From Isoetes taiwanensis (Eukaryota; Streptophyta; Lycopodiopsida; Isoetales; Isoetaceae), in the NCBI GenBank assembly GCA_021234155.1, contig JAJEKV010000010.1:16002275-16066274 (forward strand): a stretch of DNA of 64,000 bases, in the 5' to 3' direction. Below the pieces are notes generated by a model. It did not search any database, was not told the DNA's origin, and saw nothing but the letters and a program-made list of their open reading frames with translations. The position numbers were made by a program, and so were the translations under genes. Shown here one piece after another: positions 37,251 through 48,349 of this stretch. Each line of letters starts with the position of its first letter. Position 1 is the first letter of the stretch.

Positions 37251-39640
37251 AACTTCAGCAAGAAATGAGGAACCAGACTTGGGACTATTAACACTGCTGC
37301 ACCATAGACTACATTGTTGGAGATAGCACACTATACAAAACATTTGAAGCTACTGTGGTGCTTGGAACAGGAGAGATATTCCAAGGCCAATCACTATATA
37401 ATGAAGAAGACCTGGAAACCCAACAATATCCACTTTTTTATTCTAGTGAGTGCATACCAGAAAGTGTAGATTCCAACCAAGTAAGAGGGGAGGTTGCCTT
37501 GAGTTCATAAGAGCTCCCATTTGGTCGATGCATCCTTCTCCTATTTTATTTTATGTGGCAAAGGCCACAAATTGTCAAGAAACTAAAGGCCACGATTTGG
37601 ACAAATCCGTGCCTTTTTGTTTCATATTCCATATGACTCATCGTCGACCAATTAAAGCATAATATATTGAGACTTTCCAATAGAGCCACCCATTATCTTA
37701 ACATATATAATTCTTAGGGGGAAGATGCATTTGGCATATTCGGTTGATTCCCGCCACGTATTTCCGGGGGAAAAAAAGAGGAAACAAAAAAAAGGCCAGA
37801 GAAAATGAAATCGAAGAAAAAAAAAACCTGGACTGGGATCGCCGCCATCGCCATCGCCATAGCCATCGCCTGCAACAGCAACAGGAATCGTCTGGGCGCA
37901 TCTTCCTTCATCAAAATGGGATGGCCCTTTGTCAAAGCGGCATGGCAGATCTGTGGGAAAAGTTCGGCTGAAACTTGGCCGCTGTGGGGTTTGTTGGGCT
38001 GCGTGGAAATACTGCCCAGATGCTTCCATCGATGAGTATACTGATCTTCCATTTGGCAAGGGCATACTGATTTGGCAAGGGACTGTGATTTTTACTGGGC
38101 TTGGAGAAATTTGGCAAGGGCGATTGGCGGAGTATTTCCAGGAATTTTGTTACTGAAAAAACACAAATTGATAGCTTCAACTTGCACAGGTGCAGATCGC
38201 CTCCAAATTGGGATAGGCAGATGGGCTCGGGATGCCCATGAGGATAGACTCTGTCAGCGTTGCCAATAGGGTGCCATTGAAGACGAATATCACACATTGC
38301 AGCAATATTCAGCATTCAATCATGTCGAGCTCGATATACTGAGTTGATTCTACCTAACCAGCAGCTTCACGCGCTGTCAGACACAGCTTCAGTGGGTTTG
38401 CTAGGATCTTTTCTCCAAGACATCATTGATGTACGCACTCAGTTATGTTCTAGAAGTTTTGTAAGTGCCTAAATTAGAGAGTGCAAATCTGAAACACTTT
38501 AAATATATTTGAAACTCTTTGTGTAGACCCTTGCTAATCTATTTGGGTTAATTTGCTTCAGGATTTTGCTCCTGGATCAACCTAATCTGGGAACTGGCTA
38601 ATGTTGGTCGGTTGTGGCTTCATCTGATCTCTTGGAATTGTCCCTATCCAGAGACCATATCTCTTGGATGGCACATGGGGAAGAAAGTGGTAGTCCGACT
38701 TTGTTTGAAGGATCTTCATGGCTGCCATGTCTGGAGATGCGTGGCAGTATAAATATTGCATGTAAGAATCTTCAAGTTCAATCTTCTTCCTACTTGTTCA
38801 TTGTTTGGAGGTCGGGGCTTGGATCTTGGAAATTTTTAATCTTGTTTTCTTGGAGTTTTTCTGCAGATACAAGGAGACGGCAATGCTCTTAACTGATATT
38901 TGTTTGATCTTAATTCTCCTTCTTGTTTGTGTATCCAGCTGACTTTTCTAGCTTTTTCGAAGACTATTGCTTCTCATGTACTCTCTGATTAGGAGGTGCC
39001 ATAAAATAAAGGAAAGATTGTTAAACTTCCACCCTCTTCTCCTCGTCCTCTTCCTTCCTCTACTGGTGATGGTTGTTCTGGTGGTTTTGCATCAATGGTT
39101 GAGGGAGTGTACCCATTAAATATGAACTCCGATTTATCCTTCCGTGTTACAAATGAGCTAGATATGAGAATTATTGAGCCTGATAAGTTCTTGAACTTAA
39201 ATGGTTTTTATGGTAGGCTATCCGCATTTGTGACTTATCTTGCAGAAACTTTAGCACATATAAATTCATATATTGATCTTTGGTTGACTACAATTAATCA
39301 TGGACATCGTGGGCCCTCTACGAGTTAGGCCATCATTATGAAGGCTGCTTTGAGCAAGGCAAGAGCACTGTTGACTCGACACCAGAGGCATTACAAGATG
39401 TTGTGGAGAAATCGTATGAACGACCATCTTCATTGAATTTATTTTTAAGTTATTGTGTTACTATTTATTGTTTTTCCTTTTAGTGGTGTAGGTTCGGGTG
39501 GGTATCCATGTGGGCCTTGCTCCATACATTGCTTATTGCTATGGAGATGGTGTCGAGGTGATGGCGGCACCATCATATTGTTTTATTTATTTTATGATAT
39601 GTCTTTTGTGGTGTTGGTGAGGCCATAGCACCAACACTAC
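37251..39640. other. No supported gene
   Basis: No domain was recognised on either strand. The GA-rich stretch at 37760-37900 yields overlapping low-complexity frames on both strands and is not coding by my judgement. Open stretches at 38614-38892 and 39095-39328 match nothing I know. Confidence 0.4.
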
Positions 39641-39912
39641 AAAATGGAAGTTGGGTCTCCATTTTTGTTTGAAGTTTAATTTAGTGATGCCATGTGGCAA
39701 TCTTTCTAATTCGGAATGGAAGTTGGGGTTCAAAAATGAACAGAATCTAAAATAAATGACCCAACAAAAGACAAAAAGGACAAAAAGTTAAGACAACCCA
39801 ACTTCCATTTTGTTGGGGAATGCCATAGCGTCCCCCCTTTCCGGTTTGGAAGGGACCCCTCCCGGTCGGTCCCTTCCAAACCGGAAAGGGGGTACCCTAT
39901 GGCACTCCCCAA
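39641..39912. repeat. Foldback element with 45-bp near-perfect arms and nested inverted word
   Basis: The left arm 39813-39857 and right arm 39868-39912 are reverse complements with only 3 mismatches in 45 bp, around a 10-base loop. The core is CCGGTTTGGAAGGGACC. Immediately left, CCCAACTTCCATTTTG (39797-39812) is the inverse of CAAAATGGAAGTTGGG near 39645, which suggests that the element's outer arm starts there. Arms this well preserved suggest recent origin or selection on the hairpin. Confidence 0.85.
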
Positions 39913-40479
39913 TACTTGAAGTAGTGGTCGGTGGTCTTTGTTCTTGGACAATATATCATATGAAATGACATGCATTTGCATTCAATGGGCTTGTTATGTT
40001 GTCTTTAATTTCTACAAGTATGTTTTCGAGGCTTCACCCATTTGTGGACTCCTAGGTATGTCTCACCCATTGAAATAATCCAAGTTCAATTCCTAGAGGA
40101 TGCTCTACGTATTTTCCTTATGAGATGAAATGGTTTTTATAATAACAATGGTTTTCAATAACCACGTACTATTTGTGAAGTGTTGGCTATGAATTGCAAT
40201 GTGTTTTTAAATGTATCAATATATTTTGTATTATATTTGCACCCATTGATGGTATACAATTGATTGACAGAATACCATATGAATATTTGAATTCTACATT
40301 AATCTAGACAACACCATTGTGTGTATTGCCATTAAGGTTAAGATTTCTAGTATTTTTGTACCCTTGGTATTGTGAAATTAGGGTCTTGAATGTAATGGCT
40401 AGGATTTTGTATTTTTTGGCCCATACCGTATTATGTTTTCTGCAATGACTGAGATTTGACGATAAAAAAGAAACACACT

Positions 40480-42711
40480 AGACAACATAATGGAGGCAAA
40501 AATGAGTCACTTTTATAAATATAGTTGGCATTGACAATGGAATGACCGCCTAAAGTATATTTATGTGATTTCTAGTGCTTGTAATTAAGCTCTCCATAGC
40601 AGAATCAAGAAAGGCTTCAAACTCCAACAACAAGTTTTTTTCGTGAAAGTCATTTATGAGCATTCAATGTTATCAATCTTCAAAGCACTTTTAGTCTTTG
40701 CTATTCGAAAGACTAAGCAATGTGTGCAAAATAGGACCGTGGGAAAGGGGAATAATGTAATCTACCTTGGGTAATCAATTCTATCAACTTCCAGCACAAA
40801 TTACTAACTTCAAAGATTGATCTAACCAAATTGGTATATCGACAAAGACAATAGAATTGATGGGAAAGCAATAACCTAGAACATAATATGGGAGCCATGA
40901 AGATGGAATGTGCATGTCAGGCTTTCTTGCACTAAAGTAGCATGAGAGTTTAGCATTGTTATCAGAGTTAAACCATGATCAAGATTCCCATTTCTTGAAA
41001 GGATATGGATGGCAATGGCAAACACATTCGGTAAACAACTAGATTGTTGAATTTCATCGCGTATCATCACTTAGGATTTTGCCATACTCACTGGAATTTC
41101 AACCCCCTTGTGGCCTATCTCAGCTAGCCGCCTAAAACTGGTGATGTCAATACCATTCGAGGCTATGCTCCTCATGTTGTCACGCTCCCAGATTCCACAG
41201 AAAACCCTCTTCACGCAGGCATTTATCTAGCACTAATCCAACCATATACATATTTGTTCTCACTTGGGTAAGGGATAGACGTCGTTGATCAATCAACAAC
41301 ATAGTATAACCCTATTTTGCTTACAAGTAAATAAACGACTTAAGAAATAAAGGGGACTAAAATTTTTGCCCCAAAACATGGTCTTTTTTTCATCCTGAAA
41401 GCTCCAGGCGACCTATCTTTACTCAGCTAAGCGGGTTGATCTCCACTCGACCTATCCTTCCTCTGCTAAGCAGCGCCACTAGTAGAGCCATCTAAAACAC
41501 TACAGGGGACTAAATCACCCCAGCACCACCAAAAAAAAAAAAAAAAAACCCTTTTTTTGTTGAAGATTTTTTATGAGGGTAAAATTTCATTTGAATTAAG
41601 ATGGCAATCGCTAGAAAATTTCAAAAAGGAAAACTTGTCCTCGCTAGAAAACATGTCGAAAAAACAAGATCGAACAAAAAATTTCAAGTCTCATTTTTTT
41701 CATTGGAGAATTTATGTTCTGGCGGCCGCCAATTGACCTGGTGGCTCCGCCCAATGCAGTCGTCAAAAAATTTCATCTCGAAATTTTACTGCTGTGAAAA
41801 TTATTCCTTCCTATAAAACTTGGTGTTACTTCTTCCTATAAAACTTGGTAGAAAACATTGTGACATGGCAAAATGTGCTAGTAATGCTCTTAATGTACTT
41901 ATTAGAAATCACAACCCTATGTTTTGGACAATAACACACCACGTTGATCCATGTCGCTTTGAGCTGCATCTCTCACTTAATTAAAACCCAAAACCAAACA
42001 ATGTATGCACCTCTCGTTTTAGTGCAAAAACTTTTGCAACAAAGCCTTTTTCTAATCATGGCTTGTGCCAATCAAAATGGTGCTTCTCATATTGGCAATT
42101 CCTAGAGGACCCAAGGCCTTGCTATTGTCCTTGCGATTGGCACTACAGTTCCTCCCAATGTGTTTCAACATAGCTCTTACCCTGATTTCCATTTCAATGT
42201 CACTAATTACAATGAAAAAGTGGAGCTCAAGAACAAAGTTCAACGAATTTGTAAGTCCATGCTTCTCCTTATATTTCTAATGATTTCAAATGTGAGTTTA
42301 ATCCAATATGGCTGATTGATTTTGTTTTGGAGTTTATTAGGTGATAGTCCTGCAATTAGAAAAAAGGCATTTTTATGTGAAGATATTCTGAAGGAAAATT
42401 TGGGAATGTGCACATACAAAGAACCATCGTTGGATTGCATGCAAGACATAGATGGAAGGGAAGTGTCCAAGCTTGCAAAGAACATGGCAGTTAAGGCTAT
42501 CAAAGAATGGGGCCAACCCAAATTCAAAATAACTCTTGTCTTTGGAACCACAAGCGGAGTAGATATGCCACCAGCAGATTTTCAGCTGGCTAAGGTTTTG
42601 GACTGAGGCCAAATATGAAGAGAGTAATGCTTTACCAACAGGACTGCTTCGCAGGATCCATAGTTATGCGCATTGCCAAGGATTTGACCGAAAATAACAA
42701 AGGAGCTAGAT
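40480..42711. repeat. Left copy (A) of a duplicated segment carrying a dead CHS gene
   Basis: Sequence from about 40480 to 41070 matches 44450-45060. Shared words are gatttctagtgcttg, gcattcaatgtta, gtgtgcaaaataggacc, gtgcatgtcaggctttcttgcac and gcaatggcaaaca. The part at 41080-41150 (agctagccgcc) matches 47830-47880 and the part at 41870-42711 matches 48080-49010. The order is the same in both copies, so promoter and gene were duplicated together. The repeat spacing is ~3.97 kb at the left edge. Confidence 0.75.
42058..42711 (+). pseudogene. Chalcone synthase-like pseudogene, truncated by a LINE remnant
   Basis: This is a close relative of the intact gene at 48350. Exon 1 (42058-42250) has ATG, then an in-frame TAG at 42103-42105 (codon 16), and otherwise keeps VLAIGTTVPPNVFQHSSYPD. 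The intron at 42251-42340 keeps its position (inside the Cys codon) and GT-AG ends. Exon 2 starts at 42341 with compensating small indels around the former RKRHFYV segment. It retains GTTSGVDMP and then loses one base after the AKV segment, giving TGA at 42604-42606. Beyond the shift, the region of the active-site cysteine is still readable (QQDCFAGS). Similarity ends at about 42711, where LINE sequence begins, so the second half is missing. At least two independent disabling changes plus truncation make it inactive. Confidence 0.9.
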
Positions 42712-44449
42712 TTGGCTACATCAGGTCTATGATCTTCAGGGGGTTCGAGAAGCAATACTCACACATATGGGCTAAGCACTAGTAATCACAGAGGCAAAAG
42801 TCACACAGGGATTACAATATCTTGCCAATGAGAAGGTATTAGATGTAGAAAGCATGCGAGCAGAGCTGCCCAAATAAACAGGGCCCCTCATAGTGTCCAT
42901 GCTAACTTCATTGTTCAACAAGGCATTTTAGAAAGGCTTTCCTACATAGTGGACCACTAACAGGGTTGTTTCCATCCACAAGGGAGGTAACCTCACTGCC
43001 CAACCAATTACCAAACAATCATGGTCAGTTCGTTGTTCGCAAAACTGTTGGCCGACATTCTCGAGCAACAGTTGACTATATGGGTGGAGAAGCCAGAGGT
43101 ATGTGCCCTCATACAAACAGAATTCAAGCACCGACACTCAACCATTAATTATATTTTTACATCGAAGACCTTGGTTGAAGATAGCAGGAATTGCCAGGCA
43201 GGACCTGTATTGCTGCTTTGTTGATTATGCAAAGGCCTTTGACGTTGTGCCTCAGAAAAAGCTATGGGAAAGATTGAATAGTTGGGGGGTCTATGGATCT
43301 ACAAAATGGGGTCTACAAGCTATATGAGACATGCTCTGGCCAACTGGCATCGTCAGACCAACCATTTAACAATAGTATTAGGGTCCGCCATGGATGCCCA
43401 CTCTTTCCAACACTGTTTTGGCCTTTACATTTATCAATTGGAGGGTTGGCTTGCTACGCATGGGGGCAGTGGGGTCATCTCGTGCATCAGATCATTAGGC
43501 AGCTCATATACTGGAACACTTAGCTTACATCCCGAATAACATGAAGCGCCACTTGGATGCCTTAGACACATTTTGCCGAGCCACTGACATGCGTAACATA
43601 ACCAAGACTAAGGTGTTGCTCATCTCATCATTGCATCAGCCAAGGTCTGGCTTGTTCACTTATCACGGACAAAAGGTGGAGGTGACACCCATCTACAAGT
43701 ATTTGGGGGTGAAGTTTTCTTCTACCACATACTGCGGCACTTCTATCCACTTATGTGTGATAGTAGGCTGGAGGGCACTGTATGCAATGCAGAACAACCA
43801 TCACAAAGCAGAAATATATGACGCACTTATTCAAGGTCTTGATGGAGCCCATTCTGCCATATCAGATCGAGGTCTGGAGCCTGGTGGTATCCTTTGCCAC
43901 CTGGAATGATCTGAAGTAGGTACAGAAAGCCTTCCAAGCTCATGCACTTGGAGTGGAAACCACAGCTCCATATCAGATTCTTCTGCAGGAGACATGTTTC
44001 TTCCTTCTTCAGAGGCTGCATTTAATCACCACATCATCTATTCTTAGAAGATAGTCAGTATTGGCAATGACCATCTCCCCAATCTTGCTTATATCGTGGC
44101 AACGAGTATATGGCACGTCAAAGCCTGCTGGAAAGAAAAAAGAGCTAAGTGGTTCTCTCGATGGACTGTGCAGGAGCATATGTACATACAGTGATAGATA
44201 GAAGGTCACCATAACATGAGGCAGTATCTTGATATTTGCTTCCTCAACAAGCTTTTGGATGTCGATGCCTTGGAATAGGTCAAGACGACATACTACTAGC
44301 GCCAGGGCAAACCCATGCTTGAATAGTGTCCACAATGCTACATGTGTACACATCTGCACATGAAGAAGCGCATATTCATCGCTTCAATTCATAAAGGTGC
44401 ACATTGCCTTAGAATTGAGATAGACAGATGGATTGGGTGGCGCGCTAAG
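42712..44449 (+). pseudogene. LINE reverse transcriptase remnant (plus strand)
   Basis: Broken plus-strand frames follow the same order as the LINE at 24526-25981. They are LQYLANEKVLDVESMRAELP, WVEKPEVCALIQTEF, LYCCFVDYAKAFDVVPQKK (motif A), LDALDTFCRATDM, then YKYLGVKFSST, GWRALYAMQNNHHKAEIYDA and VQKAFQAHALGVE...PYQILLQET up to about 44026. The YADD region is damaged (RQLIYWNT at about 43500-43520). Similarity fades by about 44450, where the second duplicated segment starts. No poly(A) or target-site duplication was seen, so it may have arrived by rearrangement. Confidence 0.8.
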
Positions 44450-45879
44450 AAGAAATGCAATAGACAATATTATATAGAAATAAAATAAATCACTTGTATT
44501 ATTATAGTTGAAATATCTCACAGTGGAATGCATGTGAAAAAGTAACCATCTAATACTTCTATATGATTTCTAGTGCTTGCAACTAATTTTTGCATACAAT
44601 CTGCAAAGCACCAGCAGGATCAGAAAGACTTTATACTTGAACGACAACAAGTTCATTCCGTCACATGTCATTTATTAGCATTCAATGTTACAAATTTTCA
44701 AAGCTCTTTATTCAAAAGACTATACGATGTGTGCAAAATAGGACCATGGGTAAGTATCAATTTTATCAGCTTCCATCACAAATTATCAAGATGATATATC
44801 AACAAAAACAATAGAATTGGGAAAGCAATAACGTGGAACATAATATGGGAGTCATGAAAACCGAATGTGCATGTCAGGCTTTCTTGCACTAAAGTAGCAA
44901 GAGAGTTTATCACTGTACTTGGAGTTAAACCATGGCCAGGATTTCCATTGTCGTGAAAGGATAACAATGGCAATGGCAAACATAATCGGTAAACCACCAG
45001 ATGGTCGCAATTCCTAGCACTCGTAGATGAAAAATTCTTGTGTCTGTGGACATGGCGGCCTTGATATTTTAATTTATGAGATGTATTGTAGTGACTTATC
45101 AGCAAAAGCATTAGTATTCTGCATCATTATTCTGATATGGACTTTTCACTTTGATATATATGTTGACTTTTAAACTGATCTTCAAAAGCTGAAACAATAG
45201 TGTTAGCTCTAACATTAATTATAGAGGGCGCTTTCTGATTGCAGATGTCATGGCCTATCTTACTACGCAGATGGCAAATCTTTTGCCATTATTACTTAAT
45301 CTATCCTTTATTTTCCTAGCAGTAGCATCATCCTGTACCTTTAAATCCCAGAGATTAAATGACACATTCTTTTGCATCAAAGCACCCTTCCAACCGAAAT
45401 GGAAGAAATGTCTTGATTGCTCCTCTTACAGAGTAGGGTGGAGTCGAGTGTTGTGTTTTGAAGCTGATGTTATAGGTTAGCTGAGTCCATGGTTTTTGAA
45501 GCTGATGTTATGGTTGAGCAGATGTTCTACTTTAATTTTATTAGTGGTTCCAAGTAAGCAAATGTGTTGTCCTTTAGGGGCCTAAATTTATTAATTGGTG
45601 ATAGAATATCTAAGTTTTGTTTTTAGGATTACTTGGAGATTCTCTAGAAGTCTCTGCTGGAAACAGAGGATGCAATATGGATTTTTGATGCTGATGTTAC
45701 AAACATGAAGAACAAAACTTTATCATTGTAGATTTTTTTTACTGTGCATCTATGATCACTAGGTATGTAAATGGTCCATTCTTTTTAAATGCCACTTTTA
45801 GATTTGCGATGCAACAACTATTGTTGTTCCCACGATCATCATTTATTATGTACATTTGTCATCTATAGTTTTGCATGCT
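44450..45879. repeat. Right copy (B) of the duplicated segment, upstream part
   Basis: The first ~610 bp match 40480-41070 (see that entry). From about 45060 to 45879 there is no counterpart in copy A. Copy B resumes similarity with copy A near 47830. No gene was recognised. The frame at 45250-45480 begins with a hydrophobic stretch but matches nothing I know. Confidence 0.65.
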
Positions 45880-47140
45880 ATAGCCCATGGAAAAGATGCC
45901 GTTTCTTGGCGCCGTTCTTGGCGGCTAGGGCGGTCGCTTGAGGCAGGGGCCGCCCCCCTTCTCTCCATCGGAACTGCTGCCGATTACAAGAGCTATTACC
46001 ACATTTTCTGCTGCTAGAGGGGAAAATCGAGATTGTTCTGGATCTGTGATCTCTAAGGAATAGGTTTTCGAAGCAGTCTCAGGGCGGTTTGTTAGATTTT
46101 CCAGGTTTGCTCTGGTAAATTTCTTGTCATCTTTGTCTTCTTTTAGGCAAGATACAGCAGGTCTATGTTGGAGCGATCAGGAAATACTAGCATTTGAGGC
46201 AATTTCGAATTTCTACAGTGCCACCGTTTTCTTTCTCGGATCTTTTTACAACTAAGAATTTTCCAGGAAGGTCCGGATGCTGCATTTAGATGGTTATAAA
46301 GATTCTTTTCGGTTAGTGGATTTATGTGAATTTGATGGGATTCATTGGTAATTGGTAAGAAAATGCAGTGATAGAAGCATGGCAGTGGCAGTTTGATGAG
46401 ATGGTTCGATTCATCGCTCAGTTACGCTAAGCTTGAGCGGATTTGTCAAGTCTTTGATGCTTGATTGATTTGGTCTTTGCTATGCCAAGAAGCTCCCCGT
46501 CTATTAAGCACTTTCGGTTCTTGCTCGTGTAATCGTTATGCTGGGCGAATCTTTCAAATCTTCGATGCTTGATTGATTATGGTACTACTATGCCAGAACC
46601 TCATGTCTTTTACAAGTACTGATACGCTTGGATCAGGCATGCTCTAACATTTTGTATGAGTGAGAGCTTATTCAGGCTGCTTTGGATCCATTCCATTTTG
46701 CTACTGCTATACAGATACACAGGTTTTTCTTGCCTTTTCTCAGTATTTCAGAAAATTTATATGTTTCTACTATTCGGCTTGAAACTTTAGGGAGCCTGAA
46801 TGGCTTATCTCAGATATCATCTTTACATCATCTGGTTACTAGGTGGGCGGACTATGTATAGAGCATTCAAGATATATTTGTAGCTTGAGGAAAATCGATT
46901 TTTGTCTCCTGTAGTATTCTACTACCTAGGAAGATATTGATTTTGATCCTGTAGTACTAGTTAGTTGGAAGAAGATGTTGAGGAAAATATATGAGTACTT
47001 AAGCTTCAAGTATTACATTAGATCCATAAGGGATCCTTTGTACTTCAAGGTTATCTGATCCTTATGGGATCTCTCTGATGTAATTCTTCCTATCTGAATA
47101 AAAAATTTTCTTACCTTCAAAAAAAAAAAAAAAAAAAAAA
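45880..47140 (+). mobile_element. Noncoding retroposon with poly(A) tail and 14-15-bp target-site duplication
   Basis: ATAGTTTTGCATGCT precedes the insertion at 45865-45879. TAGTTTTGCATGCT follows its poly(A) tail at 47141-47154, the leading A being shared with the tail. The 1.26-kb insert ends with an AATAAA signal (about 47097-47102), a short spacer and a run of about 22 A. No open frame of useful length exists in either strand. The 5' end is GC-rich (about 45900-45960) and the rest is T-rich. This is a polyadenylated RNA copied by LINE machinery: a long SINE-like element, a 5'-truncated LINE end, or the retrocopy of a noncoding RNA. Confidence 0.85.
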
Positions 47141-47154
47141 TAGTTTTGCATGCT

Positions 47155-48189
47155 GGTAGAGCAAGAAATGTTATGCTCATTCCTTTTGCAATTTTAAAAG
47201 ATAAGATAAGATAAGATAAAAAAGGTAGGTGTTCTTGCCATCAACAATTTTACTGCATCATAGAATAATAAATATTTTATATGCGTGCTCATTTCATTTG
47301 CGACTTCACATAAATTAGATGCTGGCATTCTACAGAAATGATAGCAACTGATGGACCATTATGTACCATTTGTCGATTCAAGAAAAATATTTGGCATGTA
47401 GAACCATGATTTTCAATCGTGATATTATATTATTTCTAGTCTGTAGGTAGTCTATGTTACTGGACTGAAATAGGCATATGCAACACAATAAACATGAGGA
47501 TATTTGGTAACCTACAAAATTGTATCCATCATTCTTCTACTTGGACTTCTCTACAGTTTTGGCACCATTTCATAAAGGTCAAGTCATCAGAAGCATTTGT
47601 AAGATGTAGGCATTAGGAACAGGAATAGAAAAGAAAATATAATGCCCTTCATTGATATGCAAGTTAAACAAGTTAGGCAATTTGAAATAGAAAAAATATG
47701 CAAAATGGATTTGCCAACAATCAACACTATTTGCCCACTGCACTATTCTCAATGCTTGTCATCTTCTCCAGAATTATCAATGCGCTTACCATGATTCTGG
47801 ATTTTTGGCGGCATTTCTTAGAACTCTGCTACAGTCGCTTGAATTTTAGCCCCCTGGTGGCTGGTGTCAGTTAGCCGCCCGGGTGTCGGGGGTTTTCTAC
47901 AAAAAAGCGTTAACGGCAACAACACTCGGGGCTAACGCTCGTGTTGCCGTGTTACTAGTTTTTGATATGAAACCTCTCAGCACAAACCCAACCTGATATA
48001 CTTCTTTACTCACTTGGGTAAGCACCATAAAATAACCCTATTTGGAGTACTAGTAAATAAAGAAAGTAACTATAAAACTTGGTGGAAAACGTGTGACGTA
48101 GCAAAATTTCCTAGCTATACGCTTATGTGGTGGGCGGAGGAGGAGACAATCATAAATTATACAATACTTGTTGAAAATCACAACCCTGT
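47155..48189. other. Upstream flank of the CHS-like gene
   Basis: AT-rich flank with no gene. At 47912-47950 a hairpin can form (aacggcaacaacac against gtgttgccgtgtt). The stretch 47790-47880 matches copy A at 41080-41150. A small open frame at 48014-48307 lies in the promoter and leader and is most likely chance. Confidence 0.5.
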
Positions 48190-48349
48190 GTTTTGGACAA
48201 TAAGACACCACGTCGATCCATGTCTCTGCGAGCCACGCCTGTGCATCCCAAGCTTATTTAAAACCCAAAAACACACCATCCTTCATCGACCAGCATCTCT
48301 CATCTAAAATTTTGCAGCAAAAAATTTTGCAGCAAAACCTTTTCCGGTC
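48190..48349 (+). promoter_or_regulatory. Core promoter and 5' leader of the CHS-like gene
   Basis: TATTTAAA (about 48255-48262) sits ~90 bp before the ATG and fits a TATA box. An ACGT core in caCCACGTcgatcc (about 48209-48222) lies ~40 bp upstream of it. It resembles the bZIP-binding ACGT elements of light-responsive CHS promoters. Both regions are recognisable in copy A, where the ACGT word is retained (ccacgttgatcc) but the TATA is changed to ttaattaaaa. Function is inferred. Confidence 0.6.

Noticed and set aside
37698-38065. Overlapping open frames near 37.7-38.1 kb
   Set aside because: They arise from purine-rich low-complexity DNA, exist on both strands and contain no motif.
42065-42280. 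Open frame overlapping the start of the CHS pseudogene
   Set aside because: It is an alternate frame of CHS exon 1. The true frame has a stop at 42103 and matches the intact gene.
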